NCBI GenBank assembly: GCA_947585865.1
Contig: CANPXH010000017.1
Span: 1 to 45,902 of the forward strand
Reading direction: 5' to 3'
Length of the DNA: 45,902 nt
Source of the DNA: an uncultured Clostridia bacterium
Lineage (GTDB): Bacteria; Bacillota; Clostridia; Lachnospirales; CAG-274
The translations under genes were made by a program, and so were the position numbers. Of this stretch, positions 6,156 to 14,180 are shown piece by piece (within the stretch, counting starts at the first letter, position 1; every line of letters begins with the position of its first letter). Under the pieces are notes generated by a model that saw only the letters and a program-made list of their open reading frames with translations, did not search any database and was not told the origin of the DNA.

Positions 6156-8984
6156 ATGTTATATATACAGCTTGGACTGGCAGCCCTGGGTCCTGCCATA
6201 GTGTCCGCCGTGTTCTATCAGTGCAATAAGACAACAGGCTTTTCAAAGCTGTCCGTAAAAGCAAAACAGGTCATATATGGTTTTGTATTTGGACTGCTTG
6301 CCATTCTGAGCACTGAGTTTGGCTCTCAGGTGGATGGCGCCTTGATCAGTGCGAGGGATGCAGCCCCATTATGCGCCGGATTGATTTTTGGTGCGCCGTC
6401 AGGCATTTTAGCAGGCTTTATAGGAGGCGCATGGAGATTTTTTGCGGCGATAAGGGGAGCAGGAGTATACACAAGTATCGGAGCGAGCTTTACCACCCTT
6501 CTTGCGGGTCTGCTGGGTGCGGCGCTGCGGAAGTGGATGTTTGACAACAAACGGCCCTCATGGTATTACGGTTTGGCAACAGGATTTGTGATAGAAGTGG
6601 TAAATATGCTTTTGGTATTCCTCATAAATATGGAGGATGTACACGAGGCATTTCAGCTGGTGGAGAAATGCGCATTGCCAATGGTCGTTCTGAATGCAGG
6701 TGCTGTGACCCTTGCAATGCTGGTGGTATCCGCTCTGGCGGGCGAGTTTAAAAAAACCAAGAGAAAAGACAGGTATCAGCTTGCGCAGACCTTTTCACGG
6801 TGGCTGCTGCTCTGCGTCGTGTTGGCATTTTTGGTGTCCAGCCTGTTCATATATGTACTTCAGACAAGACTTGCCATGGGTGACGCAGAGGATATGCTCT
6901 CCCTTTATATTGAAGATGTCATGGAGGATATTAACGATGCATCAGACAACAATCTTTTAGAGCTGACAAGAGAGATAAGAGATGACATAGAGCAGAGCGG
7001 AGATTATGACGAGGCAGTTCTTTTCTCTCTGCTTGAGGAAAACAATGTATCGGAAATAAATGTAATTGACGAAAACGGCATCATTATTGCAAGTACGACA
7101 CCCGAATATGTCGGATTTGATATGACGAGCGGTGAGCAGTCAAACGAATTTATGATCCTCCTTAACGGTGAAGAGGAGTTCGTACAGCCTTATCAGGCCA
7201 TTTCCCATGACACGGGTGTTTTTATGAAATATGCGGGAGTAGTTTTAGATAACGGCGGTTTTGTGCAGGTAGGCTACAATTCCGGGCGGTTCCAGGCAGA
7301 TATTGACGGACAGGTTGTCGGGCTTACAAGAAACCGTCATGTAGGCGAAAACGGATTTATGCTCATAGCCAATGAGGATCTCCGACTCGTGAGCGACCCG
7401 AAGGGAAATGAGGGTATGTCTCTTAATGTGGTAGGTATCAAACTGCCGTCGGGCGCTTATTCCGAAATAATCGGGAAAGGTCGGCAGATGTTCACGGAAT
7501 CGGTTTTGAAGCAAAGCTGTTATGTGATGTATGTCGTTACGGAAGGATATTACATTATAGGCATATTGCCGAGATCAGAGGTGGTTTTTGACCGAAATAT
7601 GCAATTATATACCACTGTGTTTATTGAAATCATGGTGTTTGCTGCCCTGTTCGTATTGATATACTTCCTGGTAAAGAAGCTGGTGGTAGAGAACATTCAG
7701 AAGATCAACCGCTCCTTGGAGGAGATCACCGGCGGAAATCTGAATGTAACCGTAGACGTGAGAAGCAACGAGGAATTTGTGTCACTGTCCGACGATATCA
7801 ATTCCACGGTGCATACATTGAAGGGATATATCGCGGAGGCGGCTGCCAGGATAGACAAGGAGCTGGAATTTGCCAAGACGATACAGGTTTCCACACTCCC
7901 CTTTGTATTTCCGCCATACCCGGACAGAACGGATTTTGACATACATGCGACTATGGATACGGCAAAAGAGGTGGGAGGAGACTTTTACGACTTCTATCTG
8001 CTTGACGAAAACCATTTGGCGTTTATGATCGCGGATGTGTCCGGCAAGGGAATATCTGCGGCAATGTTTATGATGAAGGCAAAAACCCTTATCAAAAGCT
8101 ATGCCGACAAGGAAAGCGACGTATCGATGATACTGACGAAGGCTAACGCGGATCTATGCGAGAACAACGAGGCTAAAATGTTTGTGACCTGCTGGATGGG
8201 AATTTTGGATTTTAAGACGCACACTGTACATTTTGCAAATGCAGGACATAATCCGCCCCTTGTCAAGCACAGTAACGGAGGGTTTGAATACCTTAAGGTA
8301 CGTTCCGGTTTTGTTCTGGCAGGCCTTGATGGTATAAAGTATAAAAAGGGCGAATTAAAGCTCATGCCGGGAGATGCAATATTCCTTTATACTGACGGCG
8401 TGACCGAGGCAACGGACGTTCACGACGAGCTATACGGCGACGACAGGCTAAAGGCCGTCTTGGACAGTATGACGGACGCAAGCGCAAAAGAGATATGTCT
8501 TGGCGTGAAGCAGGATGTAGATGCTTTTGTGGGAGAAGCGCCCCAGTTTGACGATATAACCATGCTCTGCCTTCGTCTTACGCCAAAGCAAAGCATCACT
8601 GTAGATCCGAGAGAGGACAATATGCAGGATGTTGTGTCCTTTGTGGAGGAGACACTTGCGAGGGCCGAAGTGCCTAAGAAAATAGCTATGAAGATGAATA
8701 TTGTGACAGATGAGATATATTCAAATATACGGCGTTACAGCAGCGCAACAAAAGCAGAACTAGAGTGCGCGGTCAGTGAAAACAGTATAACGTTGACATT
8801 TGTGGACAACGGAAGTCCTTACAACCCCCTTGAGAAGGAAGACCCCGACACGACCCTTTCCGCTGATGAGAGGGAAATTGGCGGACTTGGGATTTTTATG
8901 GTGAAGAAAATAATGGATGATGTGACATATGAATATTCGGAGGGAATGAACCGCTTGACGCTTAAAAAGAGCTTTGAGCCATAA
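6156..8984 (+). CDS. 5TMR-LYT sensor / HAMP / SpoIIE PP2C phosphatase / HATPase protein
   Basis: A 942-residue membrane signalling protein. Residues 1-205 hold a 5TMR-LYT-like receptor (SARDAAPLCAGLIFGAPSG, then GGAWRF). A further membrane segment is at about 215-235, an extracytoplasmic Cache-like region at 236-480 and another membrane segment at 483-508; a HAMP-like linker follows. The SpoIIE-type PP2C domain covers about 575-805, with metal-binding Asp in VGGDFYDF near 606, IADVSGKG, LYTDGVTEA near 747 and DDITML near 798. A complete anti-sigma-type HATPase ends the protein: DEIYSN near 851, DNGSPYNP near 882, GGLGIF near 909. Kinase and phosphatase for the STAS protein are thus in one chain. 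Start chosen at 6156 because of GAGGAGG six bases upstream. Confidence 0.93.
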   Translation: MLYIQLGLAALGPAIVSAVFYQCNKTTGFSKLSVKAKQVIYGFVFGLLAILSTEFGSQVDGALISARDAAPLCAGLIFGAPSGILAGFIGGAWRFFAAIRGAGVYTSIGASFTTLLAGLLGAALRKWMFDNKRPSWYYGLATGFVIEVVNMLLVFLINMEDVHEAFQLVEKCALPMVVLNAGAVTLAMLVVSALAGEFKKTKRKDRYQLAQTFSRWLLLCVVLAFLVSSLFIYVLQTRLAMGDAEDMLSLYIEDVMEDINDASDNNLLELTREIRDDIEQSGDYDEAVLFSLLEENNVSEINVIDENGIIIASTTPEYVGFDMTSGEQSNEFMILLNGEEEFVQPYQAISHDTGVFMKYAGVVLDNGGFVQVGYNSGRFQADIDGQVVGLTRNRHVGENGFMLIANEDLRLVSDPKGNEGMSLNVVGIKLPSGAYSEIIGKGRQMFTESVLKQSCYVMYVVTEGYYIIGILPRSEVVFDRNMQLYTTVFIEIMVFAALFVLIYFLVKKLVVENIQKINRSLEEITGGNLNVTVDVRSNEEFVSLSDDINSTVHTLKGYIAEAAARIDKELEFAKTIQVSTLPFVFPPYPDRTDFDIHATMDTAKEVGGDFYDFYLLDENHLAFMIADVSGKGISAAMFMMKAKTLIKSYADKESDVSMILTKANADLCENNEAKMFVTCWMGILDFKTHTVHFANAGHNPPLVKHSNGGFEYLKVRSGFVLAGLDGIKYKKGELKLMPGDAIFLYTDGVTEATDVHDELYGDDRLKAVLDSMTDASAKEICLGVKQDVDAFVGEAPQFDDITMLCLRLTPKQSITVDPREDNMQDVVSFVEETLARAEVPKKIAMKMNIVTDEIYSNIRRYSSATKAELECAVSENSITLTFVDNGSPYNPLEKEDPDTTLSADEREIGGLGIFMVKKIMDDVTYEYSEGMNRLTLKKSFEP

Positions 8985-9019
8985 AAGCGGTATTTAAGAA
9001 TGTAAATAGGAGGCAAAGT

Positions 9020-10609
9020 ATGATAAGCAACCGTAGTGAAAAATTCAATCTGTCGGAACAGACGATTGATGAAGTGTCCGAAATCTGTGTGCAGACCCTT
9101 TCCGAGACAGGAGCAGATAAAAAGGATATTATTCGCATACGCCTGTCTCTGGAGGAGATTCTGGGCGTATGGCTTGTGTCCATGAGAGGCGCTTTGGTCC
9201 ATATGGACTGCGGGCAGAAATTCGGACAGCCATTTATGAAAATAAGCGTAGACGGTCCCGCCGTGGATGTATGGGAGGATGACGAGGCATTGATACTCAG
9301 CAGTCATATGCTCTCCCAGGCAGGACTGTCGTTTAAATACGCTTATAAGAACGGAAAAAACTGTCTGACCTGTAATCCTCGCAAAAAATCCTCCATTGGA
9401 CAGATGACCCTGCTTATATGCGCGGTCATTCTGGCAGTCGTTCTGGGAGCAGGCGCAAGGCTTTTTCCTGAAATTCAGACGGCTGCCCTTGCAGTCACGC
9501 AGCCCTTGTTCGATATGATTCTGGGAGCGATACGCGCGGTTTCCTCTCCCATTGTGTTTTTGGCTGTGTGCTGCGGTATCGTCAGCATAGGTGATTTGAC
9601 TGTAGTAGGAAAAATCGGCACAAAGCTGATTTCAAGAATGGTTGCCGTAACATTTGTTCTGGGAGGGGGTATGGCGCTTGTAAGCTGTTTGCTGTTTCCC
9701 ATCACCGCGGAAGCGGGAGGTGAAGTCTCGGGCAATTTTTCTAAAATTTATCAGATGGTGCTGGAAATAGTGCCTTCGGATATTGTGTCACCCTTTATTG
9801 ACGGAAATGCGCTGCAGCTTGTTTTCATGGGTATATGCGTAGGAGCCGCCCTTTTGATATTGGGCGAGCGGGTATCGGCAGTGCAGGATACATTGCTGCA
9901 GGTCAACGAGGTCGTGCAGTTTCTTATGAGAGCACTGGGAAAGGCTATTCCGTTTTTCGTATTTTTAAGCTTGTTTAACCTTATGCTGTCCGATTTTGGC
10001 AGCGGGCTCTCAAGTCTTGTCAAGGTGTTTGCTATCACAATACCGGGTTTATTTATGCTGGTATTACTTTATGTACTTGCAGCGGCGGTGCGCCTTAAGG
10101 TCAGCCCGATAATGTTGATAAAAAAATTGCTGCCGACTTATATGATCGCACTGACTACGGCTTCTTCGGCTGCCGCCCTTTCGACAAATCTGGAGACCTG
10201 TGTAAAGGAACTGGGCATTCCCAAAAAGATAGCGGATTTTGCCATTCCGCTGGGACAGGTTCTTTACAAACCCGGCTTTGTGGTCGAGCTTTCTGTTATG
10301 CTTCTGAGCATGGCTGAGTATTACAGCGTTCCCATTACGCCGCAGCTCCTCATCATGTCAATTATAGTGGTAGGGTTCCTTTCTATGGCAGTGCCGCCTA
10401 TCCCCGGCGGAGCGATTTCCGTATTCACCATACTGTTTACGCAGTTTGGTATTCCAAGCGGTGCGGTAGCTCTGGCGGTGGCGGTCAATGCAGTTCTGGA
10501 CTTTTTTGTGACTGCTGCAAATCTTACCTGCCTTCAGGTACAGGTGGCGTTCGAGGTATACGGCGTAGGTATGCTTAACGAAAAGAAGCTTAAAAAAGGT
10601 GTTTTATGA
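9020..10609 (+). CDS. HATPase-like domain fused to a dicarboxylate/amino-acid:cation symporter (DAACS/SDF)
   Basis: A 529-residue fusion. Residues 1-115 resemble the anti-sigma HATPase fold, but the N-box is degenerate: LSLEEILGVWL lacks the Asn, and there is no GLG lid. ATP binding may therefore be lost or altered. Residues from about 129 form a multi-spanning sodium:dicarboxylate symporter with SSAAALSTNLETCVKELGIP near 380 (the serine-rich hairpin) and VPPIPGGAI near 458. The family's NMDGT motif is replaced by LYKPG near 415, and the Arg of the last helix motif is absent near 491, so substrate or coupling ion may differ from GltP. The gene starts 35 bases after the SpoIIE gene, with TAGGAGG. 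Confidence 0.88.
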   Translation: MISNRSEKFNLSEQTIDEVSEICVQTLSETGADKKDIIRIRLSLEEILGVWLVSMRGALVHMDCGQKFGQPFMKISVDGPAVDVWEDDEALILSSHMLSQAGLSFKYAYKNGKNCLTCNPRKKSSIGQMTLLICAVILAVVLGAGARLFPEIQTAALAVTQPLFDMILGAIRAVSSPIVFLAVCCGIVSIGDLTVVGKIGTKLISRMVAVTFVLGGGMALVSCLLFPITAEAGGEVSGNFSKIYQMVLEIVPSDIVSPFIDGNALQLVFMGICVGAALLILGERVSAVQDTLLQVNEVVQFLMRALGKAIPFFVFLSLFNLMLSDFGSGLSSLVKVFAITIPGLFMLVLLYVLAAAVRLKVSPIMLIKKLLPTYMIALTTASSAAALSTNLETCVKELGIPKKIADFAIPLGQVLYKPGFVVELSVMLLSMAEYYSVPITPQLLIMSIIVVGFLSMAVPPIPGGAISVFTILFTQFGIPSGAVALAVAVNAVLDFFVTAANLTCLQVQVAFEVYGVGMLNEKKLKKGVL

Positions 10610-10651
10610 GGAAAACAATGAAATTTTCTGAAAATAGAAGGGATGATATAA

Positions 10652-13384
10652 ATGAATAAAAGATTCTGTATTTGTCGGTTATTGACAATTCTTATTATAT
10701 GTCTGCTTCTCGGGGGCTTTGCGGAGGCGGGCAAGTATGATATGGGCGGTATAGTTACGGTTGCTGCGGAAAGCTCCGACGGTCCGATTTATAAGAGCCT
10801 TCAGGATTTTTCCGGCAAAAAGGTGGGAATGATAACCGGAACGATTCAAGACCAGCTTCTTGACGGAGTTGTGGACGGTACGATACCCCAATATTATGAT
10901 GATTTTTCATCACAGCTGCTGGCGCTGAGTACGGGAACCCTTGATGCGCTCATAACGGATATGCCTATAGCCGAGCTTGCCGCGGCGCGTCAGCCTGAGT
11001 TTGCAATATTCCCCGAAACCGTAGCGCCTGACAGCTACGGCCTCGGACTTCAGAAGAACAGCCCTCTTACAGAGCAGGTAAACGCTATTATCGAAAAATA
11101 TGAAAAGGACGGTACCCTACAGGCGCTTCGTGAAAAATGGCTTGGAGCGGATGAGAGCAAAAAGACAATAGACATAGGATCTTATGACGCGCCTAACGGT
11201 ACACTTAGATATGTTCATGATTCCACGCTGGAGCCTATGAGCTATGTAGGCGGAAACGGTCAGTCCCTTGGACTTGAGGTGGAGCTGGTTTCTCTGATAG
11301 CAAAGGAGCTTGGCATGGAGCTTGATATCACCCAGGGAACCTTCAACGCGCTTATCCCCATGCTTGCAAGCGGACGTGCCGATATTGTTTCAGGCTCCAT
11401 AAGCATAACGGAGGAACGCAGGGAGAGCATTGACCTTACGGAACCCCACTACATAGGCGGAACGGTTCTTCTTGTTCGGGCAGAGGATATGGGAATTGCT
11501 TCGGAGCAGGAAGGCGGCAGCTTCCTCAGCGGCTTGCACAATAGCTTTAACAAGACCTTTATTCAGGATAGCCGTTGGAAAATGATACTTTCAGGTCTTG
11601 AGGTGACCTTTGCGATATCTGTGCTTTCGGCGCTTTTCGGCACAATACTGGGCTTTGTGCTGTGTCTTTTGCGCAGGAGCCGTTTCAGGGCAGTTTCCCG
11701 AATTACCGCAGTATTTATACGTCTTATACAGGGCATACCCGTACTTGTACTGCTTATGCTGATGTTCTATGTGGTGTTTGCAAAGGCGCAGCTTAGCGGT
11801 ATCATTGTTTCGATAGTGGCGTTTTCCATTAATTTTGCAGTGTATGTGTCTGAAATGATGCGTACCGGCATAGACGCCGTTGATGTGGGACAGTGGGAAG
11901 CAGCTACGGCAATCGGCTTTGGCCGTGTGAAAACATTTACAAGAATAATTGCCCCGCAGGCGCTGAAACATATTCTTCCGGTCTATAAGGGAGAGTTTAT
12001 TTCCATGGTCAAGATGACCTCGGTGGTAGGATATATTGCGGTGCAGGACCTTACGAAGGCTACGGACCTTATTCGCAGCCGAACCTTTGAGGCATTTTTT
12101 CCGCTTATAGCATCGGCGGCTATATACTTCGTACTGGCATGGGCATTGACCTCGCTTCTGGGTATCGCCGAAAGGCGGACCGGTACGAAAGCCCGCCGCA
12201 AACGGGCGGATCGGCTCATGGCAATAATCGAAAATGCCGAAAAAATGCGTGAGGCAAAGGGCAAAACCGCAAATACCACGGAAGTGACAGGGGGCGATGA
12301 ACCTGTCATTGCCATTTCACATCTTAAAAAAGTCTATCCCAATGTTATGCCGCTGGGTGATGTCAGCGCGGAAATTTTTAAAGGCGATGTCATAACAATT
12401 ATAGGGCCCTCCGGCACAGGAAAAAGCACGCTGCTGCGCTGCGTCAACCGTTTGGAGACACCGACGAGCGGAGATATCAAGGTTTTTGGAAAGGATACCT
12501 CGGATAAAAAAGTGAACTTTAATTTACTTAGGCAGCGCATGGGCATGGTGTTCCAGTCCTTCAACCTGTTTGGGCATCTGACGGTGATCGAAAATGTAAT
12601 TCTTGCGCCTACTGTGTTAAAAGGCGTGCCAAGACAGAAGGCGCTCGTGGACGGAATGGAGCTTTTGCGCATGGTAGGAATGGCGCAGAAGGCAGTAAGC
12701 TACCCCGATGAGCTGTCAGGCGGACAAAAACAGAGGGTGGCGATCGCCAGAACACTTGCCATGGATCCTGAGATCGTGCTTTTTGATGAGCCCACATCGG
12801 CGCTCGACCCAACAATGGTAGGAGAGGTGCTTAGCGTAATAAAGCGGCTTGCTGCGGAAGGGCTTACCATGATGATAGTTACGCATGAAATGCAGTTTGC
12901 CCGTGATGTTTCCACACGTATCTTTTATATGGACGAGGGTATTATCTACGAGGAAGGAACTCCTGACGAGATATTTGACAGCCCGAAGCAGGATAAGACA
13001 CGGGCATTTGTAAAAAGGCTTAAAACCCTTACCCTTACCGTGGAGTCCTTGGACTATGATTTTATCGGTATGTCTGAAAGCATCCGTCAGTTTGGAGAAA
13101 AGAATCTGCTGTCTAAAAAGCAAGTGGAAAAGCTTCTCCGTGTGTATGAGGAAATTCTGGCGCAGAATCTTGTTTTGGCGCAGGAAGTGGAATTTCCGAT
13201 CACGGTTTCGACGGAGTATTCGGAGAAGGAAGACAGCTTGGAAATGCGGTTTGCGTGGCGTGGAGAGCGTTATGATCCTATGGAGAGCGGCGACGAGCTT
13301 TCCGTTATGCTTGTAAAGGCTTCGATCAGCGGATTCAGCTACGATCATAGGAACGGTGCAAACAGCCTTGTAATAAAAATATAG
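10652..13384 (+). CDS. All-in-one polar amino-acid ABC transporter with permuted binding domain and C-terminal HATPase-like domain
   Basis: A 910-residue protein that carries a whole importer. Order: signal peptide (1-26); binding-protein lobe II and C-terminal part (about 47-172, GKKVGMITGT to LREKWLG); binding-protein N-terminal lobe (about 183-285, LGLEVELVSLIAKELG, ITEERRESIDLTEP); HisM-type permease (about 305-510, EAA loop near 416); linker; GlnQ-type ATPase (about 545-795) with GPSGTGKST near 584, VFQSFN, LSGGQKQR near 688 and VLFDEPTSALDP. The final residues, about 797-910, resemble an anti-sigma HATPase: EEILAQN, GERYDPM, RNGANSLVI. The binding-domain halves are in swapped order compared with GlnH. 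Last gene of the operon; a terminator overlaps its stop. Confidence 0.9.
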   Translation: MNKRFCICRLLTILIICLLLGGFAEAGKYDMGGIVTVAAESSDGPIYKSLQDFSGKKVGMITGTIQDQLLDGVVDGTIPQYYDDFSSQLLALSTGTLDALITDMPIAELAAARQPEFAIFPETVAPDSYGLGLQKNSPLTEQVNAIIEKYEKDGTLQALREKWLGADESKKTIDIGSYDAPNGTLRYVHDSTLEPMSYVGGNGQSLGLEVELVSLIAKELGMELDITQGTFNALIPMLASGRADIVSGSISITEERRESIDLTEPHYIGGTVLLVRAEDMGIASEQEGGSFLSGLHNSFNKTFIQDSRWKMILSGLEVTFAISVLSALFGTILGFVLCLLRRSRFRAVSRITAVFIRLIQGIPVLVLLMLMFYVVFAKAQLSGIIVSIVAFSINFAVYVSEMMRTGIDAVDVGQWEAATAIGFGRVKTFTRIIAPQALKHILPVYKGEFISMVKMTSVVGYIAVQDLTKATDLIRSRTFEAFFPLIASAAIYFVLAWALTSLLGIAERRTGTKARRKRADRLMAIIENAEKMREAKGKTANTTEVTGGDEPVIAISHLKKVYPNVMPLGDVSAEIFKGDVITIIGPSGTGKSTLLRCVNRLETPTSGDIKVFGKDTSDKKVNFNLLRQRMGMVFQSFNLFGHLTVIENVILAPTVLKGVPRQKALVDGMELLRMVGMAQKAVSYPDELSGGQKQRVAIARTLAMDPEIVLFDEPTSALDPTMVGEVLSVIKRLAAEGLTMMIVTHEMQFARDVSTRIFYMDEGIIYEEGTPDEIFDSPKQDKTRAFVKRLKTLTLTVESLDYDFIGMSESIRQFGEKNLLSKKQVEKLLRVYEEILAQNLVLAQEVEFPITVSTEYSEKEDSLEMRFAWRGERYDPMESGDELSVMLVKASISGFSYDHRNGANSLVIKI

Positions 13385-13419
13385 CAAGGGCAGAATAGGT
13401 AAATTCTGCCCTTGCTTTT
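13384..13419 (+). terminator. Rho-independent terminator ending the transporter operon
   Basis: A 13-bp perfect stem (GCAAGGGCAGAAT at 13384 against ATTCTGCCCTTGC at 13403) is followed by TTTT. It lies directly on the stop codon of the ABC fusion gene and marks the end of the operon and the start of the AT-rich island. Confidence 0.9.
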
Positions 13420-13423
13420 AAAA

Positions 13424-13774
13424 TCAAGTATTAGTTATTAATTGAACGAGCAAGCTCAAACCAAGCTCTTTAATAAAAGCTTTTATCATAGCCGGAGCAT
13501 TATTGATTAATTTTTTCAATTTGCTTTGGCTTTTTTCTCTTGCTGCGCTTTCCATATTTTTTAAAAATTCAATATCCTTTACGTTATTATATAATTTGTT
13601 ATAATTATCGCAAAGTATTTTAATTTCATCTTCTATGTCATTCCAATAGTTATTATATGTTATAGAACCATTCACATTGCTATTTATAATATTTCCTGTA
13701 TTTACAGTTCCGGTTATTATAAAACCGTTATTTATTTTTAATGTTTTTTCCTTATACATTATGGTTAATTTCAC
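13424..13774 (-). CDS. Hypothetical protein with Asn/Gly-rich strand repeats
   Basis: About 116 residues of unknown function. The N-terminal part has alternating short segments (NNGFIITGTVNTGNIINSNV) like small beta-solenoid turns; the rest is a charged helical region followed by a hydrophobic C-terminus. The start is uncertain: a GTG at 13774 or an ATG at 13759 would both serve, and both overlap the end of the upstream DUF6232-like gene, whose last residues have the same GNIxNSxVxGxI pattern. Expression may have been affected by the insertion sequence upstream. AT-rich compared with the flanking operons. Confidence 0.55.
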   Translation of the reverse strand: MKLTIMYKEKTLKINNGFIITGTVNTGNIINSNVNGSITYNNYWNDIEDEIKILCDNYNKLYNNVKDIEFLKNMESAAREKSQSKLKKLINNAPAMIKAFIKELGLSLLVQLITNT

Positions 13775-14157
13775 CTGCTACCGTTGAATTTTCAATATTA
13801 CCTGAGTTAATCACTCCGGAATTGATAACACCATTATTTAAATTGATTGTATAATATTTGTCATAATTTGTTTTATTGTAAATACATTGGGATAAGCAAT
13901 CAAAAGCTTTTTTTACATAAGAGGAATCATTACATATAAAAGAATAGATATTGCCGGAATTTAACTCAATATTTATTCCATGATATACTGTTTGTTTAAC
14001 ATTTACAAATATTATAATGCCTGCAATTATAATTGCCAATATGGCTAACCAAACCTTAATATTAAATAATACAATACCTGCTATTATCAAAATAATTACC
14101 GGCATTAAAGGTAATGGCTTTTTAGGCAGCTGCCCTGTCCATACTCTTGTTATGTTG
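13752..14157 (-). pseudogene. DUF6232-like membrane protein gene split by an IS256-family insertion
   Basis: The remaining frame reads NITRVWTGQLPKKPLP, then two hydrophobic segments (MPVIILIIAGIVLF and ILAIIIAGIIIFV), then IELNSGNIYSFICNDSSYVKKAFD. This order matches the DUF6232 family. Removing the insertion and one copy of the 8-bp duplication restores an ATG at 15784-15782 reading MSNITRV, so the element sits two codons into that frame. The frame is open 16 codons further upstream without a start codon, so the original N-terminus may already have been damaged. The C-terminus (GVINSGVINSGNIENSTV) shares a repeat pattern with the next gene. Confidence 0.7.
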
Positions 14158-14180
14158 GAGCCATTAAAAATTTTTGTGTA
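14150..14180 (+). repeat. Left target duplication and left inverted repeat of the IS256-family element
   Basis: TTATGTTG at 14150-14157 is repeated exactly at 15772-15779. The 23 bases at 14158-14180 match the reverse complement of 15749-15771 at about 16 positions, best in the inner AATTTTTxTGTGTA part. Confidence 0.85.
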
